Shown: piece by piece, positions 1 to 6,832 of the stretch | How the letters are laid out: every line of letters begins with the position of its first letter | Numbering within the stretch: the first letter of the stretch is position 1 | Assembly: GCA_030151165.1 (NCBI GenBank) | Contig: JASLEM010000362.1 | Coordinates: forward strand, 1 to 8,532 | DNA: 8,532 bases | Reading direction: 5' to 3' | Origin: Burkholderiaceae bacterium | GTDB lineage: Bacteria; Pseudomonadota; Gammaproteobacteria; Burkholderiales; Burkholderiaceae | The notes under the pieces: generated by a model | Databases searched by the model: none | Seen by the model: only the letters and a program-made list of their open reading frames with translations | What the model was told of the DNA's origin: nothing | Position numbers and translations under genes: made by a program

Positions 1-1043
1 ACCGCGACGTCGTTGCCGATCACCTGGCAGCACAGCATCGTCATCGCCTCGCACTGCGTCGGGTTGACCTTGCCCGGCATGATCGAGCTGCCCGGCTCGT
101 TCTCGGGGATCTGCAGCTCGCCCAGGCCGCTGCGCGGGCCGCTCGCCAGCCAGCGCACGTCGTTGGCGATCTTCACGAGCGCCGCGGCCAGCGCCTTCAA
201 CGCGCCGTGCGCGCGCACGACGGCATCGTGCGCCGCGAGCGCCGCGAACTTGTTGGGCGCGGTGACGAAGCCCAGGCCCGTCAGCCGATCGAGTTCGGCC
301 GCGACCTCCGCGCCAAACTCCGGCGGCGTGTTGAGCCCCGTGCCGACCGCGGTGCCGCCGAGCGCGAGCTCGCGCAGGTCGGGCAGCACGGCGTCGAGCT
401 GGCGCTGCGACTGCTCGAGTTGCGCGGCCCAGCCGGAGATCTCCTGGCCCAGCGTCAGCGGCGTCGCGTCCTGCAGGTGGGTGCGGCCGATCTTGACGAT
501 GTCGGCGTAGGCCGCAGCCTTGGCGTCGAGGGTCGCGCGCAGCGCCTGCAGCGCCGGGATCACCTGCTTGACGATGCCCTGCACGCCGGCGACGTGCATC
601 GCCGTCGGGAAAACGTCGTTCGACGACTGGCCGAGGTTGACCTCGTCGTTCGGATGCACGAGCCGCTTCAGGCCCAGCGGGCCGCCCATGAGCTGCGACG
701 CGCGGTTCGACAGCACCTCGTTCATGTTCATGTTGCTCTGCGTGCCCGAGCCGGTCTGCCAGACGGCGAGCGGGAACTCGGCGTCGAGCTTGCCGGAGAT
801 CACCTCGGCCGCGGCCTGCTCGATCGCGTCGGCCTTGGCCTTGGGCAGCCGGCCCGAGCGCTCGTTGACGCGCGCCGCGGCGCTCTTGACGAGCGCCAGC
901 GCGTGCAGCAGCTCGGGCGGCATGCGCTCGGTGGAGATCGCGAAGTGCTCGATCGAGCGCTGCGTCTGCGCGCCCTACAGGTGGTCGCCGGGGACGGGGA
1001 TGTCGCCCCAGGCGTCGTGCTCGATGCGTTGTTCGGTGGACAT
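1..1043 (-). CDS. fumC: Class II fumarate hydratase, 3' end outside window, in-frame amber at codon 23
   Basis: FumC reversibly hydrates fumarate to L-malate in the cytoplasmic TCA cycle and acts as an iron-free homotetramer. The 347 visible codons align with FumC throughout: GSGTQSNMN (98-106), the [12 protein letters not shown] segment (132-143), [10 protein letters not shown] with His189 (187-196), and the mobile catalytic loop [11 protein letters not shown] (318-328) with Ser319. His189 and Ser319 correspond to E. coli His188 and Ser318. About 115 C-terminal residues lie beyond the left edge. The start at 1043 is supported by GAGGAG at 1055-1050, six bases upstream. Oddity: codon 23 (977-975) is TAG where the family has Trp in the LWGAQTQRS motif, a single TGG-to-TAG change. 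The frame is otherwise intact and conserved. The next in-frame ATG is codon 41 (923) and would drop WGAQTQRS. It is either a sequence error or a recent nonsense mutation. The family call is firm; functionality is uncertain. Confidence 0.95.
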
Positions 1044-1183
1044 GGCTCACTCCTCGAAGATGGACGATGCGCGGGTGGCGCGAACCGCGTCGATCTTAGT
1101 CAGCCTTCAATGCCGAGGCCTGCGGCGCGGGCATCGTCGAGCTGAGCCCCCGCGTGCCGCCTTGCAACGGACGGGGGAATCCC

Positions 1184-1214
1184 TTGCTGCACCGCAGCGG
1201 ACGACCTCTAGAAT
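1184..1214 (+). promoter_or_regulatory. Candidate sigma-70-type promoter of phaR
   Basis: TTGCTG (1184-1189) and TAGAAT (1209-1214) are separated by 19 bases, which is longer than the ideal 17. The -10 hexamer is a good match to TATAAT. A transcript would start near 1221 and give a leader of roughly 48 bases with GGGGA at 1257-1261 as ribosome binding site, seven bases before the phaR ATG. Nothing else this promoter-like precedes phaR. Confidence 0.45.
1186..1198. promoter_or_regulatory. Putative PhaR operator, GCTGC-ACC-GCAGC dyad
   Basis: A perfect inverted repeat GCTGC-N3-GCAGC overlaps the candidate -35 box of phaR. From memory, PhaR of Paracoccus denitrificans binds TGC-rich sites of the form CTGC-N3/4-GCAG in front of phasin and phaR genes and represses them, and this dyad contains that motif exactly. 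Its position over the -35 element would suit autorepression. The dyad is seen directly; its use as an operator is inferred, because short GC-rich dyads also occur by chance at this base composition. Confidence 0.45.
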
Positions 1215-1268
1215 CGAACGCGATACGCACGCCGTGCGGCATTCAAGCATTCGAACGGGGACATCCAG

Positions 1269-1850
1269 ATGGTGACGACGCGTCGCGCGACAAAGGCAAC
1301 GGGTGAAGCGGGCGGCCCGGCCGGCATCCGCATCCTGAAGAAGTATCCGAACCGTCGTCTCTACGACACCCTCACCAGCTCGTACATCACGCTGGCCGAC
1401 GTCAAGAAGATGGTGCTGGAGGGCGCGCCGTTCGAGGTGCGCGACGCGAAGTCCGGCGACGAGCTGACGCGCAGCATCCTGCTGCAGATCATCCTGGAGG
1501 AAGAGACCGGCGGCGTGCCGATGTTCAACACGCAGATGCTGGCGCAGATCATCCGCTTCTACGGCCACTCGATGCAGGGCGTGATGGGCTCGTACCTCGA
1601 GAAGAACCTGCAGGCGCTCGCCGAGATGCAGGGCCGCTTCGCCGAGCCCGGCAAGGGCCTCTACGACACCTCCGCGCTGACGCCCGAGGGCTGGACGAAG
1701 TTCATCAGCGGCCAGGCGCCGATGATGCAGAACCTGATGGGCAACTACCTCGAGCAGTCGAAGAAGCTGTTCGAGCAGATGCAGGAACAGATGGGCAAGG
1801 GCGAGAGCCTGTTCCCGATCCCGGGCTTCCCGCCGAAACGGCCGGGCTGA
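1269..1850 (+). CDS. phaR: Polyhydroxyalkanoate synthesis regulator PhaR
   Basis: This 193-residue protein matches PhaR, a DNA- and PHB-binding repressor that controls phasin genes and its own gene. When PHB granules form, PhaR moves to the granule surface and the phasin promoter is released. The N-terminal PHB/PHA accumulation regulator DNA-binding domain spans about residues 19-80, with the signature ILKKYPNRRLYDT (22-34) and then YITLADVKKMV. The rest is Met/Gln/Leu-rich amphipathic sequence (about 83-176), fitting the PHB_acc-type repeats thought to contact the polymer, and ends in a Pro-rich tail. Length is typical. GGGGA lies seven bases before the ATG. No phaC, phaA, phaB or phasin gene is in view, so it would act in trans. 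Autoregulation is suggested by the dyad at 1186-1198. Confidence 0.95.
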   Translation: MVTTRRATKATGEAGGPAGIRILKKYPNRRLYDTLTSSYITLADVKKMVLEGAPFEVRDAKSGDELTRSILLQIILEEETGGVPMFNTQMLAQIIRFYGHSMQGVMGSYLEKNLQALAEMQGRFAEPGKGLYDTSALTPEGWTKFISGQAPMMQNLMGNYLEQSKKLFEQMQEQMGKGESLFPIPGFPPKRPG

Positions 1851-1895
1851 CGAACGGCTGCAGGAGAGGGGCTCGCCGCGCGCCAGGTGCCACCG

Positions 1896-1909
1896 ACTCC
1901 CTCCGGAGT
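1896..1909. terminator. Short hairpin after phaR
   Basis: ACTCC and GGAGT form a five-pair stem with loop CTCC, 46 bases after the phaR stop. There is no T-tract on either strand, so it is at best a weak or Rho-assisted element. Confidence 0.25.
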
Positions 1910-1939
1910 GCAATGAGTTCCGCGCCGAGTGGCGTCGGA

Positions 1940-1971
1940 GGCCGGGCGACTGCGGCGAAGCCGACCCGGCC
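1940..1971 (-). terminator. Terminator-like hairpin after the DUF2277 gene
   Basis: GGCCGGG (1940-1946) and CCCGGCC (1965-1971) are a perfect inverted repeat enclosing a second small stem CGGC-GAA-GCCG (1953-1963). In the minus-strand transcript the structure begins 16 bases after the stop of the DUF2277 gene. No T-run follows, as is common for GC-rich terminators. It could act on both converging transcripts. Confidence 0.4.
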
Positions 1972-1987
1972 CCCATGTCGTCCTGGT

Positions 1988-2263
1988 TCAGCCCCCGGAG
2001 CCGAAGCGCGCCGCCGACCGTGCCCGCGCCTTGGCCGCTTCCACCTCGCGGTCGTGCGGCGGCGCCGTCGTGACGAGCGAATCGATCAGCGTCCGCGCCG
2101 ACGCCGCCACCGCCTCGACCGCCCGCTCGAACGCCGCCTCGTTCGCCTTCGACGGCACGCTGAAGCCGCTGAGCTTGCGCACGAACTGCAGCGAGGCGTC
2201 GCGGATCTCGATCTCGGTGGCCGGCGGTTCGAAATTGAACAGCGTCCGGATGTTTCGGCACAT
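1988..2263 (-). CDS. DUF2277 family protein, function unknown
   Basis: This 91-residue protein opens with MCRNIRTLFNFEPPAT, the characteristic start of DUF2277, followed by EIRDASLQFVRKLSG (20-34) and KANEAAFERAVEAV (39-52), and closes with TTAPPHDREVEAAKARARS. Length is normal for the family. It has no signal peptide or membrane segment and should be a small, mostly helical cytoplasmic protein. The invariant Cys2 next to the initiator Met is a noticeable family feature; I know of no established biochemical role. GGAGA at 2273-2269 is five bases before the ATG and fixes the start. It is the last gene of the minus-strand run after the hydrolase, but the 128-base gap leaves room for its own promoter. 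Confidence 0.88.
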   Translation of the reverse strand: MCRNIRTLFNFEPPATEIEIRDASLQFVRKLSGFSVPSKANEAAFERAVEAVAASARTLIDSLVTTAPPHDREVEAAKARARSAARFGSGG

Positions 2264-2391
2264 GGCGGTCTCCAGTCAAACGGTGGCCTGCCGTCCGGCG
2301 ATCGGGATGGCGCTCGGCGGCGCCGGCCGCGCGCGATGGCCGGGCGCCGCGTCGCGGACGCGGGCAGGGTCGAACGGCGCCGTGATTGTGC

Positions 2392-3174
2392 CTAGTCCGC
2401 CGGCGGCAGGTCGGTCAGGAAGCGCGACAGCGCCGCCGTGAAGCCGGCGGGATCGTCGAGGTGCACCGCGTGTCCGCCGTCCAGTTCCAGGAACGTGGTT
2501 TTCGGCCGGCGGCTCGACATCTCGCGCAGGTGGCCGGCGTCGGTCAGCGGGCTCGCCTTGCCTCGCACGACCAGGGCCGGGCAGGTGCTCGCGAGCCAGT
2601 CCCGCCAATGGTCGCCATTGAGGTGGGCCTGCGAGGCCACGGCGTCGCGCGGATCGAATGCCAGCCGCCAGCCGGCGGCGGTCTCGCGAATGCTGTCGGC
2701 GAGCGCGGGCAGCAGCTTCGCGCCGATCGCGGCTTCCAGCGCCGACCGGGTGTCGAACCGGCCCGCCCACGGCAAGCCCATCGACACGTCGTCGTGGACT
2801 TCGGCCCCGATGTCCTCGATGACCAGGCCCCGGACGCGATCCGGTCGCCGCGCGGCGTATTGGTAGGCGTTCACGCCGCCCAGCGAGTTGCCGAGCAGGA
2901 CCACGCGCGGCAGCGCCAAATGGTCCAGTAGCGCGTCGAGATCGCCCAGGTAGTCGTCGCGCGTGTAGCTCGGCGCATGGCTGCTGAACCCATGGCCGCG
3001 CTGGTCGGGCGCGATCGTGCGCCACCCGGGCGCCAGGGCCGCGGCGAGCGCGCGGAAGGTGGCCGCCTCCATCCAGTGCGCGTGCAGCGCGACGAGGGCG
3101 GGCGCCGTCGAGGCGGTGTCGAGCCAGGAGAGCGCCAGGCCGCCGTGCGAGAACGAATGCCGGCTCATCTCCAT
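2392..3174 (-). CDS. Alpha/beta-fold hydrolase
   Basis: This 260-residue cytoplasmic protein has a complete single-domain alpha/beta hydrolase pattern: oxyanion region [11 protein letters not shown] (30-40), DQRGHGFSS (57-65), nucleophile elbow GNSLGG with Ser97, and C-terminal DGGHAVHL with His235 as the catalytic base. The acid is less clear. The strand-6 end reads VIEDIG with Glu120/Asp121, while the usual later acid site reads RGKASPLTD with Asp212, so an acid at strand 6 is possible. The cap is short (about 128-185). The substrate cannot be told: an ester, a lactone or an epoxide are all possible. The start at 3174 is preferred over the Met two codons later because GGGAG sits nine bases upstream. 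It follows the small gene at 3193-3402 by 18 bases, so the two are probably co-transcribed. Confidence 0.92.
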   Translation of the reverse strand: MEMSRHSFSHGGLALSWLDTASTAPALVALHAHWMEAATFRALAAALAPGWRTIAPDQRGHGFSSHAPSYTRDDYLGDLDALLDHLALPRVVLLGNSLGGVNAYQYAARRPDRVRGLVIEDIGAEVHDDVSMGLPWAGRFDTRSALEAAIGAKLLPALADSIRETAAGWRLAFDPRDAVASQAHLNGDHWRDWLASTCPALVVRGKASPLTDAGHLREMSSRRPKTTFLELDGGHAVHLDDPAGFTAALSRFLTDLPPAD

Positions 3175-3192
3175 ATCGGGCGACTCCCGGCT

Positions 3193-3402
3193 TCAGGCCT
3201 TGCCGGCGGGGTCGGACGGGCGGTGCTTCTCGCCGTACTCGACGCCCTGGCCCACGGCCGCGTCCATGGCCTGCTGGCCCGGCGCGGACGACGAGGTGTT
3301 GACGCCCTGGCCCGGCTGGTTGCCGGGCAGCGCGCCGGTCTGCACCGGTCGGGCGCGTGTCGATGTTCCGGCCTTGTCCTGGGGCGAAGGAGTCGTGGTC
3401 AT
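3193..3402 (-). CDS. Small disordered hypothetical protein
   Basis: This 69-residue ORF is not a family I can name. It is rich in Gly, Pro, Ser, Thr, Gln and Ala and nearly lacks bulky hydrophobics, so it is probably disordered. Two related segments, GNQPGQGVN and [10 protein letters not shown], include GQGV from an exact 13-base DNA repeat (3241-3253 and 3301-3313, 60 bases apart). The chosen ATG at 3402 has GGAAG five bases upstream. An in-frame ATG 24 codons earlier (3474) would add a segment without a convincing ribosome binding site. It ends 18 bases before the hydrolase start on the same strand, which favours a real leader gene of a two-gene unit. No signal peptide or membrane helix. 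Coding status is likely but not certain. Confidence 0.6.
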   Translation of the reverse strand: MTTTPSPQDKAGTSTRARPVQTGALPGNQPGQGVNTSSSAPGQQAMDAAVGQGVEYGEKHRPSDPAGKA

Positions 3403-3579
3403 GGCGGCTTCCGTTGGAATGGGGATGCCGCCGACGCGGCAACCGCTATTCCCGGCGGCGCTGCCGGCGGCCACGGCCGCGCTCCCGTTGTCGTTCCACC
3501 GCGCGGGCGAAAGTCACGGACCGCGCCGCGGCAAGCCCCTGGCCGCCCGCGCCGGCCCCCAATGCGGGACAATCGCGGG
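3403..3579. other. Divergent intergenic region before rimO
   Basis: These 177 very GC-rich bases separate the small minus-strand gene from rimO. They contain GGAAG for the minus gene and, at the right end, a GACAAT box just before rimO. No strong -35 element is visible in either direction, and I see no RNA gene. Confidence 0.45.
3568..3573 (+). promoter_or_regulatory. Possible -10 box of rimO-metC
   Basis: GACAAT lies six bases before the rimO ATG at 3580. If used, transcription would begin at or next to the A of the start codon and give a leaderless mRNA. The -35 region is poor (GC only), so this is a weak assignment. The same GGGA that overlaps the box (3566-3569) could instead serve as a distant ribosome binding site on a longer transcript. 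Confidence 0.3.
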
Positions 3580-4983
3580 ATGACTGCCTCCCTCGACGCC
3601 CCGCTGGCCCCCGTGCCGGCCAAGGCGGAACCGACCATCGCCTTTGTTTCCCTCGGCTGCCCCAAGGCCCTGACCGACTCCGAGCTCATCCTCACGCAAC
3701 TGCGCGCCGAGGGCTACGGCACGAGCAAGACCTATGCGGGAGCCGACCTCGTGGTTGTGAACACCTGCGGCTTCATCGACGATGCGGTCAAGGAAAGCCT
3801 GGACACGATCGGCGAGGCGCTGGCCGAGAACGGCCGCGTGATCGTCACCGGCTGCCTGGGCGCGAAGGCCGGGAAGGACGGCGGCGACAACCTGATCCGC
3901 GAGATCCACCCGAAGGTGCTGGCCGTCACCGGCCCGCACGCGACGCAGGAAGTGATGGACGCCGTCCACCTGCACGTGCCGAAGCCGCACGACCCGTTCA
4001 TCGACCTCGTGCCGCCGCAAGGCATCAAGCTCACGCCGCGCCACTACGCGTACCTGAAGATCAGCGAGGGCTGCAACCACCGCTGCACCTTCTGCATCAT
4101 CCCGAGCATGCGCGGCGACCTCGTCTCGCGCCCGATCGGCGACGTCCTCGGCGAGGCCCAGCGCCTGTTCGAGGCCGGCGTGAAAGAGCTGCTGGTGGTG
4201 AGCCAGGACACCTCGGCCTACGGCGTGGACGTCCAGTACCGCACCGGCTTCTGGGACGGCAAGCCCGTCAAGACGCGCATGCTGGACCTGTGCGAGCGTC
4301 TCGGCGAACTCGCCTCGAAGTACGGCGCGTGGGTGCGACTGCATTACGTGTACCCGTACCCGCATGTCGACAACGTGATCGACCTGATGGCGACCGGCAG
4401 GATCCTGCCGTACCTTGACATCCCGTTCCAGCACGCCCACCCGGCCGTCCTCAAGCGCATGAAGCGCCCGGGCACCGGCGAGCGCACGCTGGAGCGCATC
4501 CAGATGTGGCGCGAGAAGTGCCCCGAGCTGGTGATCCGCAGCACGTTCATCGCCGGCTTCCCGGGCGAGACGGAAGAGGAGTTCGAGACGCTGCTGCAGT
4601 TCCTGCGCGAGGCGCAGATCGACCGCGCGGGCTGCTTCGCCTACTCGCCGGTCGAGAGCGCGACGGCCAACGAGATCGCCGACCAGCTGCCGCAGGAACT
4701 GCGCGAGGAGCGCCGCGCGCGCTTCATGGCGGTGGCGGAAGAGGTGTCGGCCGCGAAGCTGCAGCGCCGCGTGGGCGCGACGATGCAGGTGCTGGTCGAC
4801 AAGGCGCCCGCGATGGGCCGCAAGGGCGGCGTCGGCCGCTCGTACGCCGACGCCCCCGAGATCGACGGCATCGTGCGCCTGCTGCCGCCCGAGAAGGCGT
4901 CGAAGACGCTGAAGGTGGGCGAGTTCACGAAGGCGCGGATCGTCGCGACCGAAGGGCACGACCTCGTCGGGCTCCCGATCTGA
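3580..4983 (+). CDS. rimO: Ribosomal protein S12 methylthiotransferase RimO
   Basis: RimO is a radical-SAM enzyme with two Fe-S clusters that adds a methylthio group to the beta carbon of the conserved Asp of ribosomal protein S12. The 467-residue product has an N-terminal UPF0004/MTTase domain with three cluster cysteines (Cys27 in SLGCPKA, Cys63 in NTCGF, Cys92 in TGCLGA), a radical-SAM domain with CNHRCTFC (Cys165, Cys169, Cys172), the family motif [10 protein letters not shown] (278-287), and a C-terminal TRAM domain (about 397-467). It is slightly longer than the E. coli enzyme (about 440). Met at 3580 is preferred. An in-frame ATG at 3562 would add only MRDNRG, without a ribosome binding site. 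It is the first gene of a pair with metC, four bases apart. Confidence 0.97.
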   Translation: MTASLDAPLAPVPAKAEPTIAFVSLGCPKALTDSELILTQLRAEGYGTSKTYAGADLVVVNTCGFIDDAVKESLDTIGEALAENGRVIVTGCLGAKAGKDGGDNLIREIHPKVLAVTGPHATQEVMDAVHLHVPKPHDPFIDLVPPQGIKLTPRHYAYLKISEGCNHRCTFCIIPSMRGDLVSRPIGDVLGEAQRLFEAGVKELLVVSQDTSAYGVDVQYRTGFWDGKPVKTRMLDLCERLGELASKYGAWVRLHYVYPYPHVDNVIDLMATGRILPYLDIPFQHAHPAVLKRMKRPGTGERTLERIQMWREKCPELVIRSTFIAGFPGETEEEFETLLQFLREAQIDRAGCFAYSPVESATANEIADQLPQELREERRARFMAVAEEVSAAKLQRRVGATMQVLVDKAPAMGRKGGVGRSYADAPEIDGIVRLLPPEKASKTLKVGEFTKARIVATEGHDLVGLPI

Positions 4984-4987
4984 CGCG

Positions 4988-6211
4988 ATGGCCGACCGCG
5001 ACTCGAAGACCGACGACGCGCCCTCGACCGCGCTGATCCACCACGGCTACGTGCCGCCGGCCGGTTTCTCGGCGATCCCGCCCGGCGTGTTCAAGGCGTC
5101 GACGGTGCTGTTCGACGACGTGGCCGCGCTGCGCTCGCACCAGTGGCTCGAGAAGTCGGCCTACAGCTACGGCCTGCACGGCACGCCGACGTCGTTCACG
5201 CTCGAGGCGCGGCTCGCGACGCTCGAGGGCGGCACGCATGCGCTGCTCGCGCCCAGCGGGCTCGCGGCGGTGGCGCTGGTCAACCAGTCGCTGCTGTCGT
5301 CGGGCGACGTCGTGCTGCTGCCGACGAACGTCTATTTCCCGAACAGGAATCTTGCCGCGCACGAGCTGGCGCGCTGGGGCATCGGGCACCGGTTCTACGA
5401 CCCGATGGACGTCGCCTCGTTCGAGACCGCGCTCGGGCCGGATGTCGCGCTCGTCTGGATCGAGGCGCCCGGCTCCGTCACGCTCGAGTTCCCCGACCTG
5501 CGCGCGCTCGTGCGCGCGTCCCGCGCGGGCGCGCCGCGCGCGGTCGTGGCGTTCGACAACACCTGGGGCGCGGGCCTCGCCTACGATGCGTTCGACCTCG
5601 ACCCCGCGTCGACCGACAAGCCTTCGGCCGACCTCACGATCCACGCGTTGACGAAGTACCCGTCCGGCGGCGGCGACGTGCTGATGGGCTCGGTCGTCAC
5701 GCGCTCGAAGGCGTTGTACGAGCAACTGGCGTTGACGCACAGCCGGCTGGGCCTGGGCGTCGGCGCGAACGACGTCGAGTTCGTGCTGCGCGCCTTGCCG
5801 ACGCTGCCGCTGCGCTACGCGGCGCAGGACACCGCCGCGCGCCGCATCGCGCAGTGGGCGCTGGGCCGGCGCGAGTTCTCGCGGGTGCTGCATCCGGCCA
5901 CGGCCGGCTCGCCGGGCCACGCGCACTGGGCCGCGCTGTGCCGCGGCGCGGCCGGGCTGGTGACGGTGGAGTTCGATCCAGCCTACGCGCCGGAACGTGT
6001 CGACGCCTTCGTCGATGCGCTGCGGCTGTTCGGCATCGGCTGGTCGTGGGGCGGGCCGATGAGCCTCGCGGTGCCGTACCGGCCGGAGGCGCTGCGCGGC
6101 GCGACCTCCGCCTACCGCGGCGTGCTGGTGCGCCTGTGCATCGGCCTGGAATCCGTGGACGACCTCGTCGCCGACCTCGAGGCCGCGCTCGCGACGCTGG
6201 GCGCGGCCTGA
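4988..6211 (+). CDS. metC: Cystathionine beta-lyase (PLP-dependent)
   Basis: This fold-type I enzyme of the Cys/Met metabolism family cleaves cystathionine to homocysteine, pyruvate and ammonia in methionine synthesis. In 407 residues it shows YGLHGTPTS (61-69), the cofactor-phosphate loop APSGLAA (88-94), EAPGS (159-163), Asp190 in FDNTWGAG, the PLP lysine Lys223 in HALTKYPSGG, WSWGGPMSL (352-360), and RLCIGLE (382-388) with the substrate-carboxylate Arg. The Trp-Gly-Gly segment and overall length favour MetC over gamma-synthases, though related lyases cannot be excluded from motifs alone. The ATG lies four bases after the rimO stop without an obvious Shine-Dalgarno sequence, so coupled translation from rimO is likely. 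No signal peptide. It converges on smpB downstream. Confidence 0.92.
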   Translation: MADRDSKTDDAPSTALIHHGYVPPAGFSAIPPGVFKASTVLFDDVAALRSHQWLEKSAYSYGLHGTPTSFTLEARLATLEGGTHALLAPSGLAAVALVNQSLLSSGDVVLLPTNVYFPNRNLAAHELARWGIGHRFYDPMDVASFETALGPDVALVWIEAPGSVTLEFPDLRALVRASRAGAPRAVVAFDNTWGAGLAYDAFDLDPASTDKPSADLTIHALTKYPSGGGDVLMGSVVTRSKALYEQLALTHSRLGLGVGANDVEFVLRALPTLPLRYAAQDTAARRIAQWALGRREFSRVLHPATAGSPGHAHWAALCRGAAGLVTVEFDPAYAPERVDAFVDALRLFGIGWSWGGPMSLAVPYRPEALRGATSAYRGVLVRLCIGLESVDDLVADLEAALATLGAA

Positions 6212-6227
6212 ATGCGAGACGGCGAAC

Positions 6228-6295
6228 GGAGGGCGAAAGCCGCGCGGCCGCTGCGCTCGGCCGCTCCGGAGCAAGGCCGAGCCCTCCCCGGGAGG
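6228..6295. terminator. Branched inverted-repeat structure after metC
   Basis: GGAGGGC (6228-6234) pairs with GCCCTCC (6281-6287). It encloses GCGGCCG/CGGCCGC (6244-6250 and 6258-6264) and the palindrome GCTCCGGAGC (6263-6272). CCTCC (6283-6287) can instead pair with GGAGG (6291-6295). The region follows the metC stop by 16 bases and probably ends or protects the rimO-metC transcript. There is no T-tract. Confidence 0.4.
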
Positions 6296-6311
6296 TGGGC
6301 GCTGTACTCAG

Positions 6312-6324
6312 CGGCCGGAGGCCG
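6312..6324 (-). terminator. Small hairpin directly after the smpB stop
   Basis: CGGCC and GGCCG flank a three-base loop immediately downstream of the smpB TGA (6327-6325). It is a five-pair GC stem without a T-tract, so termination is only suggested. Confidence 0.3.
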
Positions 6325-6792
6325 TCATGTCTTCGGACCGGAGACCTTGTGGCGCATCAGCCGGCCCTTCTCGCGCTCCCAGTCGCGCTCCTTGACCGTG
6401 TTGCGCTTGTCGTGTTCGGCCTTGCCCTTGGCGAGCGCGACGTCGGCCTTCACGTAGCTGCCCTTGAAGTGCAGGTTCAGCGGCACCAGCGTGAAGCCGC
6501 GCTGCTCCACCTTGCCGATCAGGCGCCGGATCTCCTCGCCGCGCATCAGCAGCTTCTTCGTGCGGTCGGCCTCGGGGTGCACGTGCGTCGACGCCGAGCG
6601 CAGCGCGTTGATGCGGCAGCCGATCATGTGGAGCTCGCCGTCGCGGATGACGACGTAGCCGTCGGTCAGCTGCACCTGGCCCGCGCGGATGGCCTTCACT
6701 TCCCAGCCTTCCAGCACGACCCCGGCCTCGTAGGTCTCTTCGATGTGGTACTCGAACCGCGCCCGGCGGTTCTCGGCGATCAGGGCAGCCAT
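6325..6792 (-). CDS. smpB: SsrA (tmRNA)-binding protein SmpB
   Basis: SmpB binds tmRNA and brings it to stalled ribosomes, starting trans-translation and tagging the unfinished protein. The 155 residues match the family along the full length: [17 protein letters not shown] (8-24), [11 protein letters not shown] (29-39), an OB-fold core with [13 protein letters not shown] (70-82), [20 protein letters not shown] (105-124), and the basic C-terminal tail with [18 protein letters not shown] (127-144) that enters the empty mRNA channel. Length is normal (about 160 in E. coli). The start at 6792 leaves only 26 bases to the divergent ratA ATG, so both promoters must interlock. No tmRNA gene is visible here. 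The smpB/ratA-rnfH head-to-head order is common in proteobacteria. Confidence 0.97.
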   Translation of the reverse strand: MAALIAENRRARFEYHIEETYEAGVVLEGWEVKAIRAGQVQLTDGYVVIRDGELHMIGCRINALRSASTHVHPEADRTKKLLMRGEEIRRLIGKVEQRGFTLVPLNLHFKGSYVKADVALAKGKAEHDKRNTVKERDWEREKGRLMRHKVSGPKT

Positions 6793-6832
6793 GGGGACGC
6801 TTAAAATTCAATCATTGTATGAAGCACGTCAA
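6793..6832. promoter_or_regulatory. Overlapping divergent promoters of smpB and ratA
   Basis: The 26-base gap 6793-6818 is an AT-rich island in GC-rich DNA. For ratA, TAAAAT (6802-6807) would give a start about five bases before its ATG. For smpB, minus-strand TACAAT (6819-6814) is a good -10 box, and TTGACG (6832-6827) inside ratA codons 3-5 resembles a -35 box. The TTGACG is too close to TACAAT to pair with it and would need a poorer -10 near 6809-6804. The bidirectional role follows from the geometry; the exact boxes are inferred. Confidence 0.4.

Larger units (their letters stand above)
1044..1268. other. Divergent intergenic region fumC/phaR
   Basis: These 225 bases separate the starts of fumC (minus) and phaR (plus). 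They hold the candidate phaR promoter and a PhaR-type dyad, listed separately, plus the fumC ribosome binding site at 1055-1050. On the minus strand a TAAGAT at 1098-1093 could be a fumC -10 box, but I see no -35 element at a suitable distance. No credible small ORF or RNA gene is visible. Confidence 0.6.

Noticed and set aside
975..977. Programmed recoding of TAG (pyrrolysine or selenocysteine-like) in fumC
   Set aside because: TAG is not a selenocysteine codon, the family residue here is Trp, and pyrrolysine insertion is not expected in this kind of bacterium. Mutation or sequence error is simpler.
207..1275. Plus-strand open frames across fumC, 312 and 251 codons
   Set aside because: They run opposite to a clearly conserved fumarase reading frame and their composition is typical of shadows.
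3403..3474. 24-codon N-terminal extension of the small disordered protein
   Set aside because: The internal ATG at 3402 has a well-placed GGAAG, while the upstream ATG at 3474 has no convincing site and the added residues show no feature.
2977..3579. Extension of the rimO frame upstream to give a 668-residue protein
   Set aside because: The extra part overlaps the hydrolase and small gene on the other strand, lacks motifs and is Arg/Gly-rich. RimO homology begins shortly after 3580.
3514..4959. A 481-codon open frame antisense to rimO, and a similar 449-codon one antisense to metC (4925-6274)
   Set aside because: Arg/His/Ala-rich translations without family motifs. They are mirror images of real GC-rich genes, where stop codons are rare on the opposite strand.
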